Part shown: piece after piece, positions 1-14,126 of the stretch
Position numbering within the stretch: the stretch's first letter is position 1
Layout of the letters: each line of letters begins with the position of its first letter
Source of the DNA: Onchocerca lupi
Lineage: Eukaryota > Nematoda > Chromadorea > Rhabditida > Onchocercidae
Assembly: GCA_028564675.1 (NCBI GenBank)
Contig: JAOVVO010000234.1
Coordinates: forward strand, 44,089-108,088
Direction: 5' to 3'
DNA length: 64,000 nt
Translations under genes and position numbers: made by a program
Notes under the pieces: model-generated
What the model was told of the DNA's origin: nothing
Database searches by the model: none
The model's input: the letters and a program-made list of their open reading frames with translations, nothing else

Positions 1-45
1 AAATTTAATTGAATTCAAAAGCAAAAAAAAAGTTATTTTATATAC

Positions 46-1343
46 CGTACCAAATGAAGGAAGCGTATCGTTGAACCATTGCGAATGAGATGAAATTTGT
101 TGTTGAGTCGGGTTTGCTGATCGCGATCCGATATTGCCCGAGGCAGTAGATCGAATAGCAACAGGAATGGATGATGATATTGTTGCAGTCAATAACGATG
201 ATGATTGTGATGATGATAGTGATGATGATAGTGGTGATGATAGTGGCGATGATAGTAGAGATGATGGTATTGTTGCGTTCAATAACGATGATGATTGTGA
301 TGATGATGATGATGATGATGGAGAATTTTGCAGCAGTGGATTTGCAATTGAATTACCTTTCCGAACAGGAAGAATTTTAAGTGTTTGTAGGAGAGGAACT
401 TGATGTGATGAATTAGTTTCAGCATTCCGAATAATTTTTGCAGATAGTTTTTGCCTTTCTGTAGTTGATTGAAATTGATTTGAAGGAATTTCAGCAGTTT
501 TCAATTCAGTTTGAGTGATATAATAGGGTTTTGCTCGAGGAGCTTTGCGTGACGAATTTCTGACGTTTTGATGCTGAAATTTAGATTTTGATGATTTAAG
601 TTTTACTTGTATGACTTCCTGAGCAATTGTTTTCGTTTGTAGGGAAGGTGTCGTTGTAGCTGGTTGTATCTGTAATAATATCGTTATTCAGAAAATATCG
701 AATGATTCTAAATTGCTTAAATTATTACAAAAAGTTTTAAGTAATTTATTTACATGTTTAATTTTATTATTGATATTTACGTTAAAGAAATGAATTTTGT
801 TCATCATAAAAATTGAAAGATTTTGATTGAAAGGAAATTATTTAATTGTTACTTAATAAAACAATTAAATTTAAAGTATCATAATCAATTAAAATTTAAT
901 TATTATGCTATTGAGATAAATACTATTTCAATAGCATCATAAGTGAAGCACTTCTTATCTTTCGCTACAAAAATTATTTTATTTCGAATTTGCTTATGCT
1001 TTAAATTTATTTTATTCAATATTTAAAAAAAAAATTAAACAAATCTCATTCACTAATAAATCAAATAAGTAATCAAAAATTTGGAAAACTTCGAAAAAAA
1101 GAGAAAAAAAAACGTGGAAAGAAATTAAAAGCAAACTTTAACGGATATAAGAGATTTTCGCTGAGATATATCGGATGATTCGCTTACAGCCATAGTATGA
1201 TCATAAAATGGTAAATTAGGATCCAAATCGAATTGTGTATTTGCAAATGTTTTCGCTGTTCTTTGTGGCAATTGTTGTGCATTAATTAGCATAAAACCAT
1301 TAATAATTAAAAATGAAATTAATTTTGCAGTATTTGGATGCAT
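46..1343 (-). CDS. Secreted Ser/Thr/Gln-rich protein, 5' part (runs off left edge)
   Basis: Not recognised as a known family. The first coding exon starts at ATG 1343 and encodes a signal peptide: MHPNTAKL, then a hydrophobic stretch, with likely cleavage after INA. It ends at a GTAAGC donor after 1188 or a weaker GTTAAAG donor after 1143; both leave phase 0. The next exon is 669 down to 46 (acceptor TATTATTACAG, donor GTATAT), 208 codons in phase 0. This exon is rich in Ser, Gln, Thr and Asn. Between about 130 and 340 it carries two TCA/TCG-repeat blocks that give runs of serine, and the same repeats make a spurious Asp-rich frame on the plus strand. The rest of the gene lies left of the window. 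The product is probably exported and may be O-glycosylated, but that is inference. It is divergent to the USP32-like gene. The start is supported by an acceptor six bases upstream of the ATG. Confidence 0.6.
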
Positions 1344-1362
1344 TTTGATCTGAAAAAGATAT
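1344..1362 (-). promoter_or_regulatory. Probable spliced-leader (trans-splice) acceptor of the secreted-protein gene
   Basis: On the minus strand ATCTTTTTCAG is followed by ATCAAA and then the ATG at 1343. A consensus nematode 3' splice site six bases before a start codon, with no obvious upstream exon, is the usual form of an SL1 addition site. A cis-spliced 5' UTR intron would look the same. Confidence 0.5.
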
Positions 1363-1640
1363 TTTACAAACAAAAGGAGAATTGAAAAAAGAAAAAAAAA
1401 ACAGAGCGAAAAAAAAAATAAAATGTAATGAAATTAGCGGCAACTAACAAGTTAAAAAATTAATTAATTAACTGATCGATTAATATATTAGATAATGAAT
1501 GTGAAAATAGAAAAGGATGAAATAAAGTTTGTCAATGATGATGATAACAATGAGAAAATGACATTAACAACAACAACAACGAGTAGAAAAAGGAATGGAT
1601 GAAAAGTTGTCATTCGGAACCATCAATTAATGGATAATTA

Positions 1641-1645
<5 letters not shown>

Positions 1646-1687
<42 letters not shown>

Positions 1688-1699
1688 ACATACACACAA
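1646..1699. repeat. (CA)n microsatellite
   Basis: About 18 uninterrupted AC dinucleotides, followed by an imperfect CAGACACACATACACACA tail. It lies in the divergent intergenic region and is likely length-polymorphic. Confidence 0.9.
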
Positions 1700-3744
1700 A
1701 TACATAAATATATCGATAAGATGAAAATGCATCAAATAAGTAGGAAAAATCGTTATAACTTTTAAACTATTCCATCATTTTGACAAAATTCATTTGATCT
1801 GTGAATTCTTTTTTTTTTTTTCTTTTTTTTTTCATCTAAAATTATCATTTATGTGATATATAGTTATAAATTTATGGTTAAATTTCGAATTTTAACTTAT
1901 AATATACAAGCAAATAAGAAGGAACCTTGAATAAATAACATCTTTTGAATTATTCCATCATTTTAACAAACTTCATTTGAGAATTTTTTTCTCATTTCAA
2001 ATTATATCTCAATTGAGCTCTATTGTACGAAATATTTGAAAGATATTTTGGTAATAAAAAATGTTTATGCATCTATCATTTATTATCAATATTTATCAAA
2101 TCGAAATAAAAAAAAGAAACAAAAGTAAAAAAGGCGAATTATAACATAAAAAAAAAAAAAAAAAATGATAGTTAGAAGTTTCAAATCATAAAAAAATATT
2201 TCACTGATGATGCTTAAAATTTCGAAATTATAAAAATTGTAAAAAGCTACCTTAATAGTTTTCTAATCTTAATTTTTCTTGCCATACTAGACGTCCAAAT
2301 AAATGAAAAGTTTGTTTAAAGTTAAAAGATTGGGAGTATTGCCAAGTTTCATAAAAATATTTTACAATTATTGGTTCTTTTTTTTTTTTGGCTGATGTGA
2401 CTGTTTGTTAATCATTATCTCATATTTTGACACTTATTTTTCGGGTTATTTCAGTAAATAATTCAAATATTGATTTAATTTTTGATGAAATTATTGTTTA
2501 TCTCGGTATCATAAATACAACAATACTTATTAGAATAATATACGCAATAAAATATTCAACATTTGATAAGATTATTATAATTATAAAGTGAATTTCTCAT
2601 TTCTTAGCGCTAATTAATTTGGAAAATATTAAATAGTTAGATATTTTAAATTTTGAAACTAATTCATTCCTTTTCTTATTGTTTAAAACTTCCAGATAAT
2701 GTGTATGTGCACGGATAAAACAAAATAACGATTAATGTTTAATTTCTTTAGATCTTTTGGAAACAAATTTTATTTTCTTTGATATAAGCATAAAATATAT
2801 ATTTTGTTTAAGATTTGAAAAATTTTGATAAAATCCGAAAATTTTAACAAACTTTTTTTTTTAATTAATAATAAAATTTTGAAGCTAAGTGATAATAATC
2901 GTAATAAACAGCTAATTAATAATCGCAGATATATTTAGAAGCTGTGATAGTTTTATAACTTTCAAGGATTTGGCAAACTTTTGATGAATAATATTATATT
3001 TGATAATTGAATTCCCATATATTATATTGTTTGGTCGAGTCTCTTTTTCTATTTAATCTCATATTCAATAAAAATATTTGATTTTATGCAATATAAGCTA
3101 ATAACTTTTATCATCATTTCCTTTCATAATTTTAATCATTCATATTACTCAATAGAGAAAATAATGTCCAAATGAAATAATAGCATATTGACATATTGGC
3201 TTTATACAAGTATTTTAGTATTTTTTATGTGATTTTGGTGGTATTACATAAGTGCTACAAAATTACAAATAATTCAAATATTTTCTTTGGTAGTTGCAAT
3301 TAATCGTATTATTCTATCCTTGAAATAATATTGAAACGAAATGATAACCATTTAATTTCTTACGATTATTATAATACTTCTTTCGATAGCTGAAATTGCA
3401 ATGATATTAATTAAGAAAATAAATGTTAAAATGAAATAATTCACATTCAGTTATATTCAAAACTGATTTATGACAGGAGACAATTTTTATTTTGATGAGA
3501 TTTCTAACATTTCATAGCGTAGCATATGTTACGTTGACACAATGATATCGCAAGAACGGTGAGTATGATTGGAAAAGTTCGCGATTGGGTTATTTTGTTT
3601 ATGCTAATTTTTAATTTGTTAACGATTTTGTCATCTTCATTTATTAATGATTTTATCAATGATTTTATCCTGGCTTCATCATTAGTGTGTTAAGTAAAGT
3701 TTGCCATTCTTTCTTTTTAATATATTTGATTAGATGTGGTTTTT

Positions 3745-3758
3745 CTTATTTCATCCAG
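3745..3758 (+). promoter_or_regulatory. 3' splice acceptor at the 5' end of the USP32-like mRNA
   Basis: The sequence TTATTTCATCCAG lies 40 bases upstream of the chosen start. It is either an SL trans-splice site or the acceptor of a 5' UTR intron whose donor would be GTGAGT at 3559. The leader between the acceptor and the start contains out-of-frame ATGs, including the tiny uORF ATG GAT GTT TAA. Confidence 0.45.
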
Positions 3759-3798
3759 GAAAACTATTTGTTGAATGGATGTTTAAAATGATGAAACG

Positions 3799-6700
3799 AT
3801 GGGCAATCGAGAATCATCAACGTCTGCTTCTTCTTCTTCATCATTAATTAGCTTCGAAGAAGCCCGAAATTTATGTTAGTTTTGAATCTTTAGATCTTAT
3901 TTTCAAAAATGAATTCAAGCTTGAATAATGATTTCATGCTAGCCTTGACAAATTATAGATTTATCATGTTGTAGAGACATGTACATTCTTCGTTTTCCTT
4001 TTATTTAAAAGGAGAAAATATATAAATTATACGTTTTTCTGCAGTATAAATTATGTTTTTTCAAAGAAAGATATATAAAGTTTTCTTTTTTTTTTTCTAA
4101 ATTAATACAATTATATACTTCTAAGGAAGGACTTCTGAAATTTTTAAAATAAATATTACTTACACATTTGAACGAGATGTTGATTAACGTGTTTAAGACA
4201 AGGATGTGAAACTCTCTCAAAATTGGAGATGAACATCCATTTTTTATTATATTTGGATTGCTAAATACTGTTTCTAGTTTTTAGTAAATGTAAAGTTCCA
4301 TCTCTTTGTAGCTTAAATGTTTTAAGAACAAGAAATTGGAAATCAGTTAGGCAATTAATTCTGATTTTTTTCAACCAATGTTGATTTTAAATCTTTTACT
4401 AATTATATAATTTTTAAATGATGCCATATTTCTCATTTTGTTGATGCAAACTCTTTGATGATCGCAAGTACGTTTTACTTTTGGCGATGAAAAAACAAAA
4501 CTTGTCTCGGAATATAAAATACTTTGTGACCAAGTGTAACAGTTCATATTTTGAATCATTTCTTATATAACGATCCTGGCATACATGTATTGGATTTATT
4601 ATCAACTAAATTATGAGGAAAATTTCTTATTGCACTCCAATGAATTTATGTAGTTTTTTTTTTTTTTTTTTTTAAAAGACCAAGTTTTGCTATGAACTTT
4701 GGTGGGAGGAAAAAAAAAAACTAAAATATTGTGTTCTTATTCAGCATTACAAACGCTATCATTTTCAGTAAGTGCAGATGAATTGAAGCGGTTGGAAACG
4801 GCATGGGATGGTCGAGATCTAATCACAGAGGATGAATTTTTTGCCGACGTTCTTTGTCATCCAGGAATTCCACGTACCACGCGCACACGTATCTTCACTA
4901 AGTTTTGTCAGGGATCATCTAAATTGTCATTTCAATATTTTGTCATTGGAATTGTCCTATTGACAAAAGTGGATAAAGATACTCGACTTGGTATTTTTTT
5001 ATCTGCTATTATTACTCTTCACATTTATCATCAGTGTAATATAAAGAATTTATTTGTACAAATAATTTTTAGTTTACTAAAATTAATTTTTAAAATCTCC
5101 TCAATATTTATTTTTCGGTATGAGCTAAAAGCTTAACTGAAAGAAGCAAATTATGGAAAGGAATTCATTGTAAATAAAGTTTTTCAGAATTTTTAAGCAA
5201 TGAACATGAAATAGAACGATGGATTGAACAACCGCCTCAACTGACATCTCGCCATTCAGAAATTCACTATAATTTCTATCAAGTGCTTGCAGGTGTTACA
5301 CATCGTAAGTTGATACGCTCTCGGTCTTTAATTTTAATTTGGGAAATTACTTTATTAACCATTAAATGTAATTTCTAGTTAAGATTTCAGCGATGAAATT
5401 TCGTGATTTTTTGTCGAAACTTAAAATGGGCTTTGCAAACTACATATAATTATAATGATAATCTGAAATGGCCTTGTTTCCTCGTCTTTGTTTTTTTGCT
5501 TCTCATTTTTCACCCCTCATTGCTGAAAAAAACACACTCTTAGGTTTTGGACAAACATCCAAGCATTGAAACTCAATAACTCTTTTTCAAAGCATATGTT
5601 GCAAAGTAAAAATTTTTTTTACACGCTTAGATTACACGGGTCCGACATTATATTTGTGAATGATGTATGATTTTTTCATATTGTCGTAGTACCGCAATGT
5701 ATCTATAAGAAATGAAGGTTTAGATTGAGTTTTTTATGCAAAATCATTTAGATGTCACAGGTTTCATTTTTTTGAAGTTTCAGTTGATGAACTAGAAGTG
5801 GAAGAGCTAGAAAAAGTTTTTGGTTCGATCAACGACACCAAATTGTGCAAACTTACCAGAAATGGTTTCGGTGCTTTAGTTGGTGGTGCCATTGCGAATC
5901 ATTTCATTGATGGCTTATTTCGCGCATTTGATGAAAATGATGATGGTTTGGTGGATTTCAAAGAACTTGTCTGCGGTCTTTCTGCTTCTTGTCGTGGACC
6001 ACATACTGCTCGTCTTAATTGTAAGTTAGATATTTATTTCTTATTTCGTTTTTTTCTCCTAAATCTTATTTCAACTAGTAGAATTTGAATTTGAATGATT
6101 TGTTCTTTAAAATAATCATTTCAAATAACCCAATGATCAATTTATATCTCATCGTGGTGCGAAAATGTCAGCATTTGAACAACTAAAAGTAATAGAAAGA
6201 AGAAGGCATTTCTTTAAGAATATCGAAAAGTAAACATCATTACATATTAGGTCATCGGACTAATTTGCGAAGTTCGTTTGAACGGAATAATTATAACGAC
6301 TGACGTTATGATTATACTCTAGATTTTTATATGCATTGCGCGTGGCATGAAAATTAGCATTCGGGATTGTCTCTGAATGGAAATTTCGATGTGCAAATTT
6401 CAAAAAAAATTTTTGGAAGTAATAATTTTGTGAAAAAGTAGTAATTTTAGTGATAAATAACTTGTTTTATCAATATATTTCAGTTATTGCTCAACTTTTT
6501 GACTCAGATAGCGATGGTTACTTATCAAAAGAAGACATTCATTCCCTTTACATGCATTTAAATCTCGTAAGTGCTTTTTATATTCACGGGAATTCGAGTG
6601 TAATTTTTTGCATTTCTCATTATTTTCTGCTATTTAACTTTTTGTGCTTAACATTTCATTCCTTTCCCATTCTTTCTATTACTCTTTTATAGGATAAAAC

Positions 6701-9700
6701 AGTCCAAACTATACATACAGATGAATTGGGCCGTGCGTCATTAACAGATTTTGTTTGTTGGGCAAATGAGACAAAATGTGTAGACGATTTGCTTGAAATA
6801 ATTATTCAGGTATTTATTGTTGTCAAATTTGATTATACTAAATGTTAAGTTGGCAATTCGTAAAACAAGCTGTTCATCAAGAAAAATTCTTTTAATTGTT
6901 TCAGCTCGGACACATTTGTTTGGGATTGCACCCAAGTTCTGCAGAAGTTGAACTGACAGTTGTTTGGTGAGCTCTTAAATTATTTATAAAAGCTTATTAA
7001 CATAAAATTCAATTTGGATATCGCTATAAGTAGTGATTTTGAAGTATGTAGGTTGTGATTCTTAATCATCAAAAAAAGCATTATTAGTGGCTGGAGCGAA
7101 AAAATCTGATAACTTAGAGAGAATCTAAATTAAACAGATTATTTTTGATAGCTCGTGTGAGTAATAAATATGTTTTTTTTTTTTTTTTTTTTAGTAGACT
7201 GATTAATAAATGCTTAGGATAGTTTAATTCTATCCTTTATTTCACTTAATAGAAAATTTATGAAATGTATTAACAGAAATAACAAATAATGGGATAATAA
7301 GAATTGAAGTCTAAAATTCTTCCAAATAACTGCAATTGTTTTTCCAGTTTTGCAAAGAATTTTATTTTTAATGAATCTTAAATTTCTAATATGGAAGTGT
7401 TATGAAATGCATAGATACTTCCCTCTTTCAGAGACTTATCTTTTTAAATTGTTTCATTTGAAGTGGATTCAAGCAACGTGTACAATTGGATGCATTCGCT
7501 GAGTGGAATATTGTTTCATCTGAGTGGTGGCGGCAATGGGTACATGCATTGATGTCAAATTCTAAAGTGCCTCCTATCAATAATGCTTCTATCATTACTG
7601 TCAAGCAAAAAAATGATTGGTCTTATAAGGTTCTTTTCTCTCACTCTATTTTTTAGCAACAAATTTTTATGCTTGGTTAAATAATGATAAAATTAAAAGC
7701 ATAAATCTTTTCATAGTATCAATTTATAACAATCAAGTTTGTAATGTTTTCTCTCTCAAACAAAGATTGTTACTTCTCCATTTCTTCATTTTCAGGTTCC
7801 ATCTTTATCAAATGAAGGTGCTCCTTTAGCACAAAATTTAGTGTTAAATAAGGATTTCGAAGCTTTAGCACCTTGTCTATGGAAAGCATTGTTGCGTTGG
7901 CACGGAAGTGCTGCTCGTGAAGGTATTTCACTTCAACGGCGCATTCTTCCGGCAAGAATTGTAGATCCTGGAGCAGCGAATACTACAGAATCTATTATCG
8001 AGTTATATCCGCTAACTTTATTGATTTTAAGGCACGGTACTGCCTCCGGAAGCTGGTTACATTCTGCTTTCGGTTTGTATTAATCTGGTTTTTTTTAGTG
8101 CATTTTCATCAACTTGTCTTCGAAAAATGCAAGAGGAAATTCATGAGATATTAATCACTGAATTTGAATTGTTGGTGATTGCATTTCGTGTTGTGTGATT
8201 TTTGTTTTCTTTTCATAATGACAAAGCGCCTAGCAAAAAGAGAACACCATTCTTAAAAATAAATTTCTATGTAGCAATGAGTAGTTTAAATGTTGCAAGA
8301 TTTAAAAACAAGAATCACTCTTTGGATTTTTGTATTGCAGAGTGGAATAAGGAATCTTCTCTTCGCAGATTGCCATGGTGTGTAGTGTCAGAATCACGTA
8401 TTTGTACTGTTGAGAAATTACTTGAACTCTTGACGCATCAGCTGCATATAAATGATGTCGAATCAGCTCGTTTATGGACTATTGAAATCGATGGTTCGCC
8501 ATACAAGCGATTACTTGACGATGATTCAGTTACTCTTAATGATCTCAAGATTCAACAGAGTGCACAGGTAAGCTACTCTGGGTTTTTCGGACAACGTTGC
8601 TATTTTCTTTAGTATATTATATCTGTCTTTATTACTATAATAATCAGATGAAGAATAATGAATTGTAAGATGGTAAGGTATTATATATTAGTCCATAAAT
8701 ATTCAATAATTGTCTTCATAAACGTAAAGCGATGACTGTATAAGTTAAATTAATAGATTTGAAATCATAATAGCGAAAGATCAGATGTATCACGAAAACA
8801 TGAAAGATAAGTAGTAAAAAGCTGTGGATATTCATAGGAAGTTGCAAATGACTTATAACAAATATTTTATGCATTAGATATGTGCTGTTTTACACAAATG
8901 AACTTTTAGTTACTTCTGGAGTTGCGTAACGCTGACATGAGTTGGCCGGAAGAAGTTAGCTGTTTGGAAAACAGCAATACTGAAGGTTATACTACGGACA
9001 ATTCGGATTCATCAAATACTCTCGGTATCACTGGCCTGTATAATATGGGTAATACGTGCTACATGAATAGTGCTCTGCAGTGTCTCAGTAATACACGACC
9101 ACTTACAGATTATTTTATTGAAGGCCGGCACAAAATTGATATGAAAGGGTTAATATTGTTTTTGATAAAAAAGATGTATGATTTTGATAAGAAATATGTA
9201 TGTTTAAAATATTCATTGAAAGTTTTTTATTTTTAATTTTTTAAGGTCAAAATCCAAAGGGATAATAGCTACAGAATATGCAAATGTTGTGAAAGAATTG
9301 TGGTCCGGCAAAAAGCGTAATATTGCACCAATTAAATTACGCGTAAGAATTGTTTTTTTTCTCTCTTGCGTCTCTTTAAATGGAAAGTTGAAGGATTGCT
9401 TTCTTTATAACAACTCGTAATTTGTCTCCCAAAGTTCCCTCTTGTCACTCATTGTCTTCTTTTAGTGATATGATACTTGCAGATATCTCTCAAAAGCCCT
9501 GTAATTGGTTATTAAAGAAAAAAAAAAAAAAAAGAAAGTTCTAGTTTTGCTTAGGCTTGTTATTAGATTATGTGCATGTCTGATTCGAAAACAATTTTTT
9601 ATGTTCCTTCCTGAGAAGTTCAGAAGTACCCTGAATAATAAGATGAAAAGCTTGCAATATGTCTCTCTAACTTTATTCATTTTCTTTTGTTTCATTAATG

Positions 9701-12700
9701 ATTACTTTATTCTCATGTTAGCAAAATAAGCTTTTCTTGATTTTTTTAGGAAAAAGAAGTGCGATTTTTTTTCTCCAATTTTTTTTATTGCTCGTTATTT
9801 GGCATTGATTTGTTTGATTGCTTGACATTTGATATCAAATTTTTCTGCATTCCTGTAATTCAGTGAGACTGTATTTGTATCATTCAGCAGGATTTGCATT
9901 ATCCTTTCAAATTAACTAAGCTCTATTTTCTTAAAAAAAGATAAAAAAGTGTTACTTAGGGAACGAATATTTTGAAATGAATGATGATATTACTTTCCGT
10001 TTTCTCAGGATGCGATCAAGTGTGCTGGTCCAGTATTTGCTGAACGGTCACAACATGACTGTCAAGAGTTCTTATCTATTTTGCTAGATTTATTGCATGA
10101 GGATTTAAATCAGATTGAAAACAAACCATTCATCGAACTCAGTGACAGTGATGGCCGCCCAGATTCTGTTGTTGCAAAAGAGGTGTTTTATCTTATTTTT
10201 CAGTCACTTTGTTTTACTTGTAATGAATTATGTAAAAAAAAAAAACGTGAAAAAACATAAATTATATTAAAATACAGAAAAGTAAAATGAAAAAAAACAT
10301 TGAAATAATGGATGATGAATGTGAATATAGTGATAGGATTTGATGATATTTATCTTGATTCGTTTAATTTATAAATTTCTTCTCTTTTCTAGATAATTAT
10401 CTCGATTCCTTTTACTTATAAATTCCAGTTTTTTTCTAGATGATGTAAAGTTGTTTTTTAGGCTTGGGATGCGCACTTAAAACGAGATAAAAGTATCATT
10501 GTTGATTTGTTTACTGGTCAATTGCGTTCAACGCTTACTTGCTTAAATTGCAATGCCATATCGTGTAGGTAAGGTATCTTTTTACCTGTTTTTTATGCTA
10601 TGTCTTCGTCTTATAATTTCGTTTGAATACGTGTTTTTTCAGCATTTTTTTTTTCAACTTAGTCATTTCAGATTTGATGCTTTTACATGCTTACAATTAC
10701 CCATACCAATTGATCACTTACTTCTTATCTCGGTTGTCGGTAAGTTTTTTCTCTCTGACCTTCTTTTTTTATTATATAAAGAGTAACAACACAGAATATA
10801 CCTATAATATTTATTGCAGTTGTGAAGCGTGACGGACAAATCCCCGTTCGTTATGCATTTCGTCTAAGCTATGATACTACGATCGGAATGTTCAAAAATA
10901 AATTGGCAGAATCTTCTAGTTTACTTCCTAACTCATTTCAAATTCTTTGTTTGAACCGAGCAGGCCAAATGATGGTATTTTACACATTTATATTCAATCA
11001 TTTTTTGTCCTAACTTTGTTGTGACTGCTTACTTTTATTTTTTAAAGTTTCATCCTCGAATAAGTCTGTGTTTTCATCACTTAATCAAAATCGTACTTCA
11101 ATTTCTTACCTTTAATAGAATGCATTCAACAACAAAAAAAAAAAAACACTCAATTGGTTGTCTTTCGAATACATATATGTTTGATAAAGTTGACAAATGC
11201 AAAGAAAATTTGGCGAATTAAAATAGCTGCATTTGGCATTTACTGACCTCTTTTTCAATATTGAACACCGAGGAATTATTTTCTTGCCCTTTGGTTTTTT
11301 CTGATGGTAATAATTTAGCAAGGAATTAGTGAATCAGTTGATGATGATAGCAGTTCCATTAGTGTTTATCCAAACGATGCATTGCTTTATGCTTTTGAAT
11401 TGCCTGCTGAAGAAGATCAATCAAATCCAAAATGTTTCATAGCAGCACCAACAGTTATTGCCGCTCATCGTAAAATGGTAATTCCTTCAGAGCAAAAGCA
11501 AATATTTGAAGAATTTCGCTTTATCATTTTCATCTGTTACATTAAAGAATATCAACTTTTGATATATTCTGACGTGACAGAATAAGTAGTTTTCATTATT
11601 ATTGTGATAGCATATTTAATCATATGGATATATTTTAAGAATTTAGTAAATTCATATAACATGCACAATATTTTTTGAAGTGTAGTAGTGTTAGATCAAA
11701 TAGTTGTTTTTTGGTCAGCAATTGAAGGAATATATTTTTTTCTTTGTTTGTAATTTTGCTTAATCCTTTATTAGATATTTCTTTCAGTTATTATAATTAT
11801 AGCAATACAATGATTCATATTTGCTCGGCGCAACACGTGGTTGCACTGCTCGTGTTTTCGGTGTCCCACTTATTTTGCGATTTACACCGGTTAGCTAAAT
11901 TCCTATTAGATGAAAAGAGTTGTTTTCCTCGTAATGTTATATCAGGAATAAGTATATCAGTACCGTGTGGTTCCAGGTTAATCTCATCAGAAATGCTCGT
12001 TAAATTAGTAGTGGGGATGAAAATAGTATATTATTATTGCTTTTATAATTTCTGGGTGCAAGAAATATCTGCATTTTTCTTCTCGTATATTTCATATTTG
12101 CAGGGCAAAACAACTGGTAATAAATTATATGAGGAGGTCTGGTTACATGTTTCACGGTTCCTGAAAAATGGCGGCGTTGGAAAACAACAGCGCATTAGAG
12201 AAGCAAATCGTGCTATTGATGCGTAAGTTCATTTCTATAATTCAGACTTATTTAATTGTCATCTGTTTATTGCTTTCATTTAATACGTCACAGTTACATT
12301 GTATGTCATCATGTTTTCAAATATAATAATGGTTTTGTACATACATCAATAACTTTTAAGTAATTTTTCAAATATTGCTAATTCTCGTAATATTATGCAA
12401 ATGAAAACTCACAAAATTTCTTACTAAATCTTGCAAATTTTTTTTTTCCTTTTTTTTTTTAGAGCAGAAGACATTCGAAATGGTTATCCATTTGATTTAT
12501 GTTGCGTAAAATTATCATTCGAGTGGTGTTCAAAATGTGCATGGCCAGCATTTTGCCGTGGTTGTGTGATTTTGAGTAACGATGAAATTATTGAGGATTG
12601 CCTGATGGCGGTTGCAATCGATTGGAAACCAACTGCTCTCTATTTGCGATATCAGCATTCCGTTGAATTGGTTAGAATTCTAAATCTGTTATAATGACAG

Positions 12701-14126
12701 CTTAAAGTATTACTTTTACTTTATCATCATTGTGAAATAATATTATTATAAAAATTATAAATATTCAGCGCTATATTTGATTTAGTTTGTTATACAGGAA
12801 TACAGTGCTGTTATAAACATTAATGAAGTGTCAATAGAGGTTGTTGTCATTAGTTAGAAATTTGTGAAGCAGTAGTTTTAACTATCAATAAGGAAAATGA
12901 AGCTTTAGTTTTCATTAAAAAAAAGCCAGAATATTTTCCAGATGTAAATATTTAAGTTATAATTGACTTTATTATTTCATTATGTAGTATTACGCTGTTT
13001 TAATTGTTTTTTAAGTTATGCCGGGATGATGCATCGGTATTACAATCCTGGGAAATACACTATCGACCATGTTCGTTGCTTTCATGTTTGAATGATTTCA
13101 TGCAAGCGGAATCTTTGGATGATGAGATAATGTGTAAACCGTGTGGCAAAAAGTGTCCAACAACAAAAGCCCTAGCTATTTGGCGCTTACCTAAAATATT
13201 GGTTCGTTTTTATTATGTGGTATGTAAGTAAAATCCCAATTTATACAGTTTACCAAAGAACTCATCATTTATGTATAATCATCTTCTATAGATTATCTTC
13301 TACAGATTGTCTAGTAAGCGAATAAATTATTTCGGAATAGTTTGAAATATTCATCATTTCAAAAGATTTGGATATCGTCCAATCATACATTCAATTGCTT
13401 TATTGAATGATTTGATTGTCTTCATGCTATTTTTGCACCCATGGACATAGCCATATGCTGTGATATATATGCCTTTTGAGTACTCAAAAATTATAGTTAT
13501 CAGTATCAATGGATTGGGATAATCGTATGGCTACCGGCAGTTTTTTATTGAAGTTAGAATTTTTGTATTTTACTTTTTTTACAGATTATACACTTCAAGA
13601 GATTTGTTTGCGTAAAGTCTGAACGACGATGGATGAAATCTTGTAAAGTAGTAGATTTTCCACTGGAAAATTTGGATCTTAGAGAATGGCTTCGAGATCC
13701 GGACATTAAGACATCAACTAAATACAATTGTTTTGCTATTGCGGTAAGCTTTGAGCATATATTAATTTTTATTTTATTTTTTCCTAATTTTAGTTGAATG
13801 ATAATTAGGTTTTCCCAAAAATTACAGATCATTTTTCGTTTTAGAATCATTATGGTGCCATGGCTTCTGGTCATTATGTTGCTTATGCTAAGAACAATAA
13901 TCAGTGGTTTAGTTTGAATGATAGCCGTTGTCAGGTAAATTTTTGTTGATATATTATAAATTTACATGTGAGAAGAGTGATTATCTATTATTTTGTGATA
14001 GAACGAACTGATTTTTTTTTTCTTAAAGTTTGCGCAATGTTATGGATCATTACATTCCAGGCAGTGAAGGAATCGCAAGTTGATAAGAAGAATGCTTATC
14101 TATTATTTTATGAGAGAAAAGATTAG
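3799..14126 (+). CDS. cyk-3: Ubiquitin carboxyl-terminal hydrolase, USP32 / CYK-3 type
   Basis: Deubiquitinase of the USP (C19) family. Exons: 3799-3874, 4769-4990, 5188-5304, 5784-6020, 6484-6566, 6693-6809, 6905-6966, 7464-7629, 7796-8072, 8341-8567, 8910-9148, 9246-9342, 10009-10182, 10462-10568, 10672-10739, 10820-10974, 11319-11477, 11803-11889, 12104-12222, 12463-12670, 13016-13201, 13585-13743, 13845-13934, 14061-14126. All phases agree, giving 1165 residues. The N-terminus MGNRES fits a myristoylation signal, as in human USP32 (MGAKES). EF-hand loops lie at residues 188-199 (DENDDGLVDFKE) and 224-235 (DSDSDGYLSKED). A DUSP domain spans roughly 297-450 and a ubiquitin-like segment about 455-535. 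The USP core has catalytic Cys578 (GNTCYMNS), zinc-ribbon pairs near Cys725/728 and Cys1039/1042, His1124 (SGHYVAYA) and Asn1139/Asp1140. Assignment rests on collinear similarity to USP32 as I remember it. Exon 8 has the least typical acceptor (TTTGAAG). Confidence 0.93.

Larger units (their letters stand above)
1350..3758. other. Intergenic region between divergent genes
   Basis: No gene is seen. The region is very AT-rich with many short A and T runs. It must hold the promoters of the minus-strand secreted-protein gene and the plus-strand USP32-like gene. A possible non-coding 5' exon or outron of the latter ends at a good donor (AACG|GTGAGT) at 3558. Confidence 0.6.

Noticed and set aside
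134..403. Plus-strand Asp-rich open frame
   Set aside because: It is the complement of the TCA serine repeats in the minus-strand secreted-protein exon, which has the splice sites.
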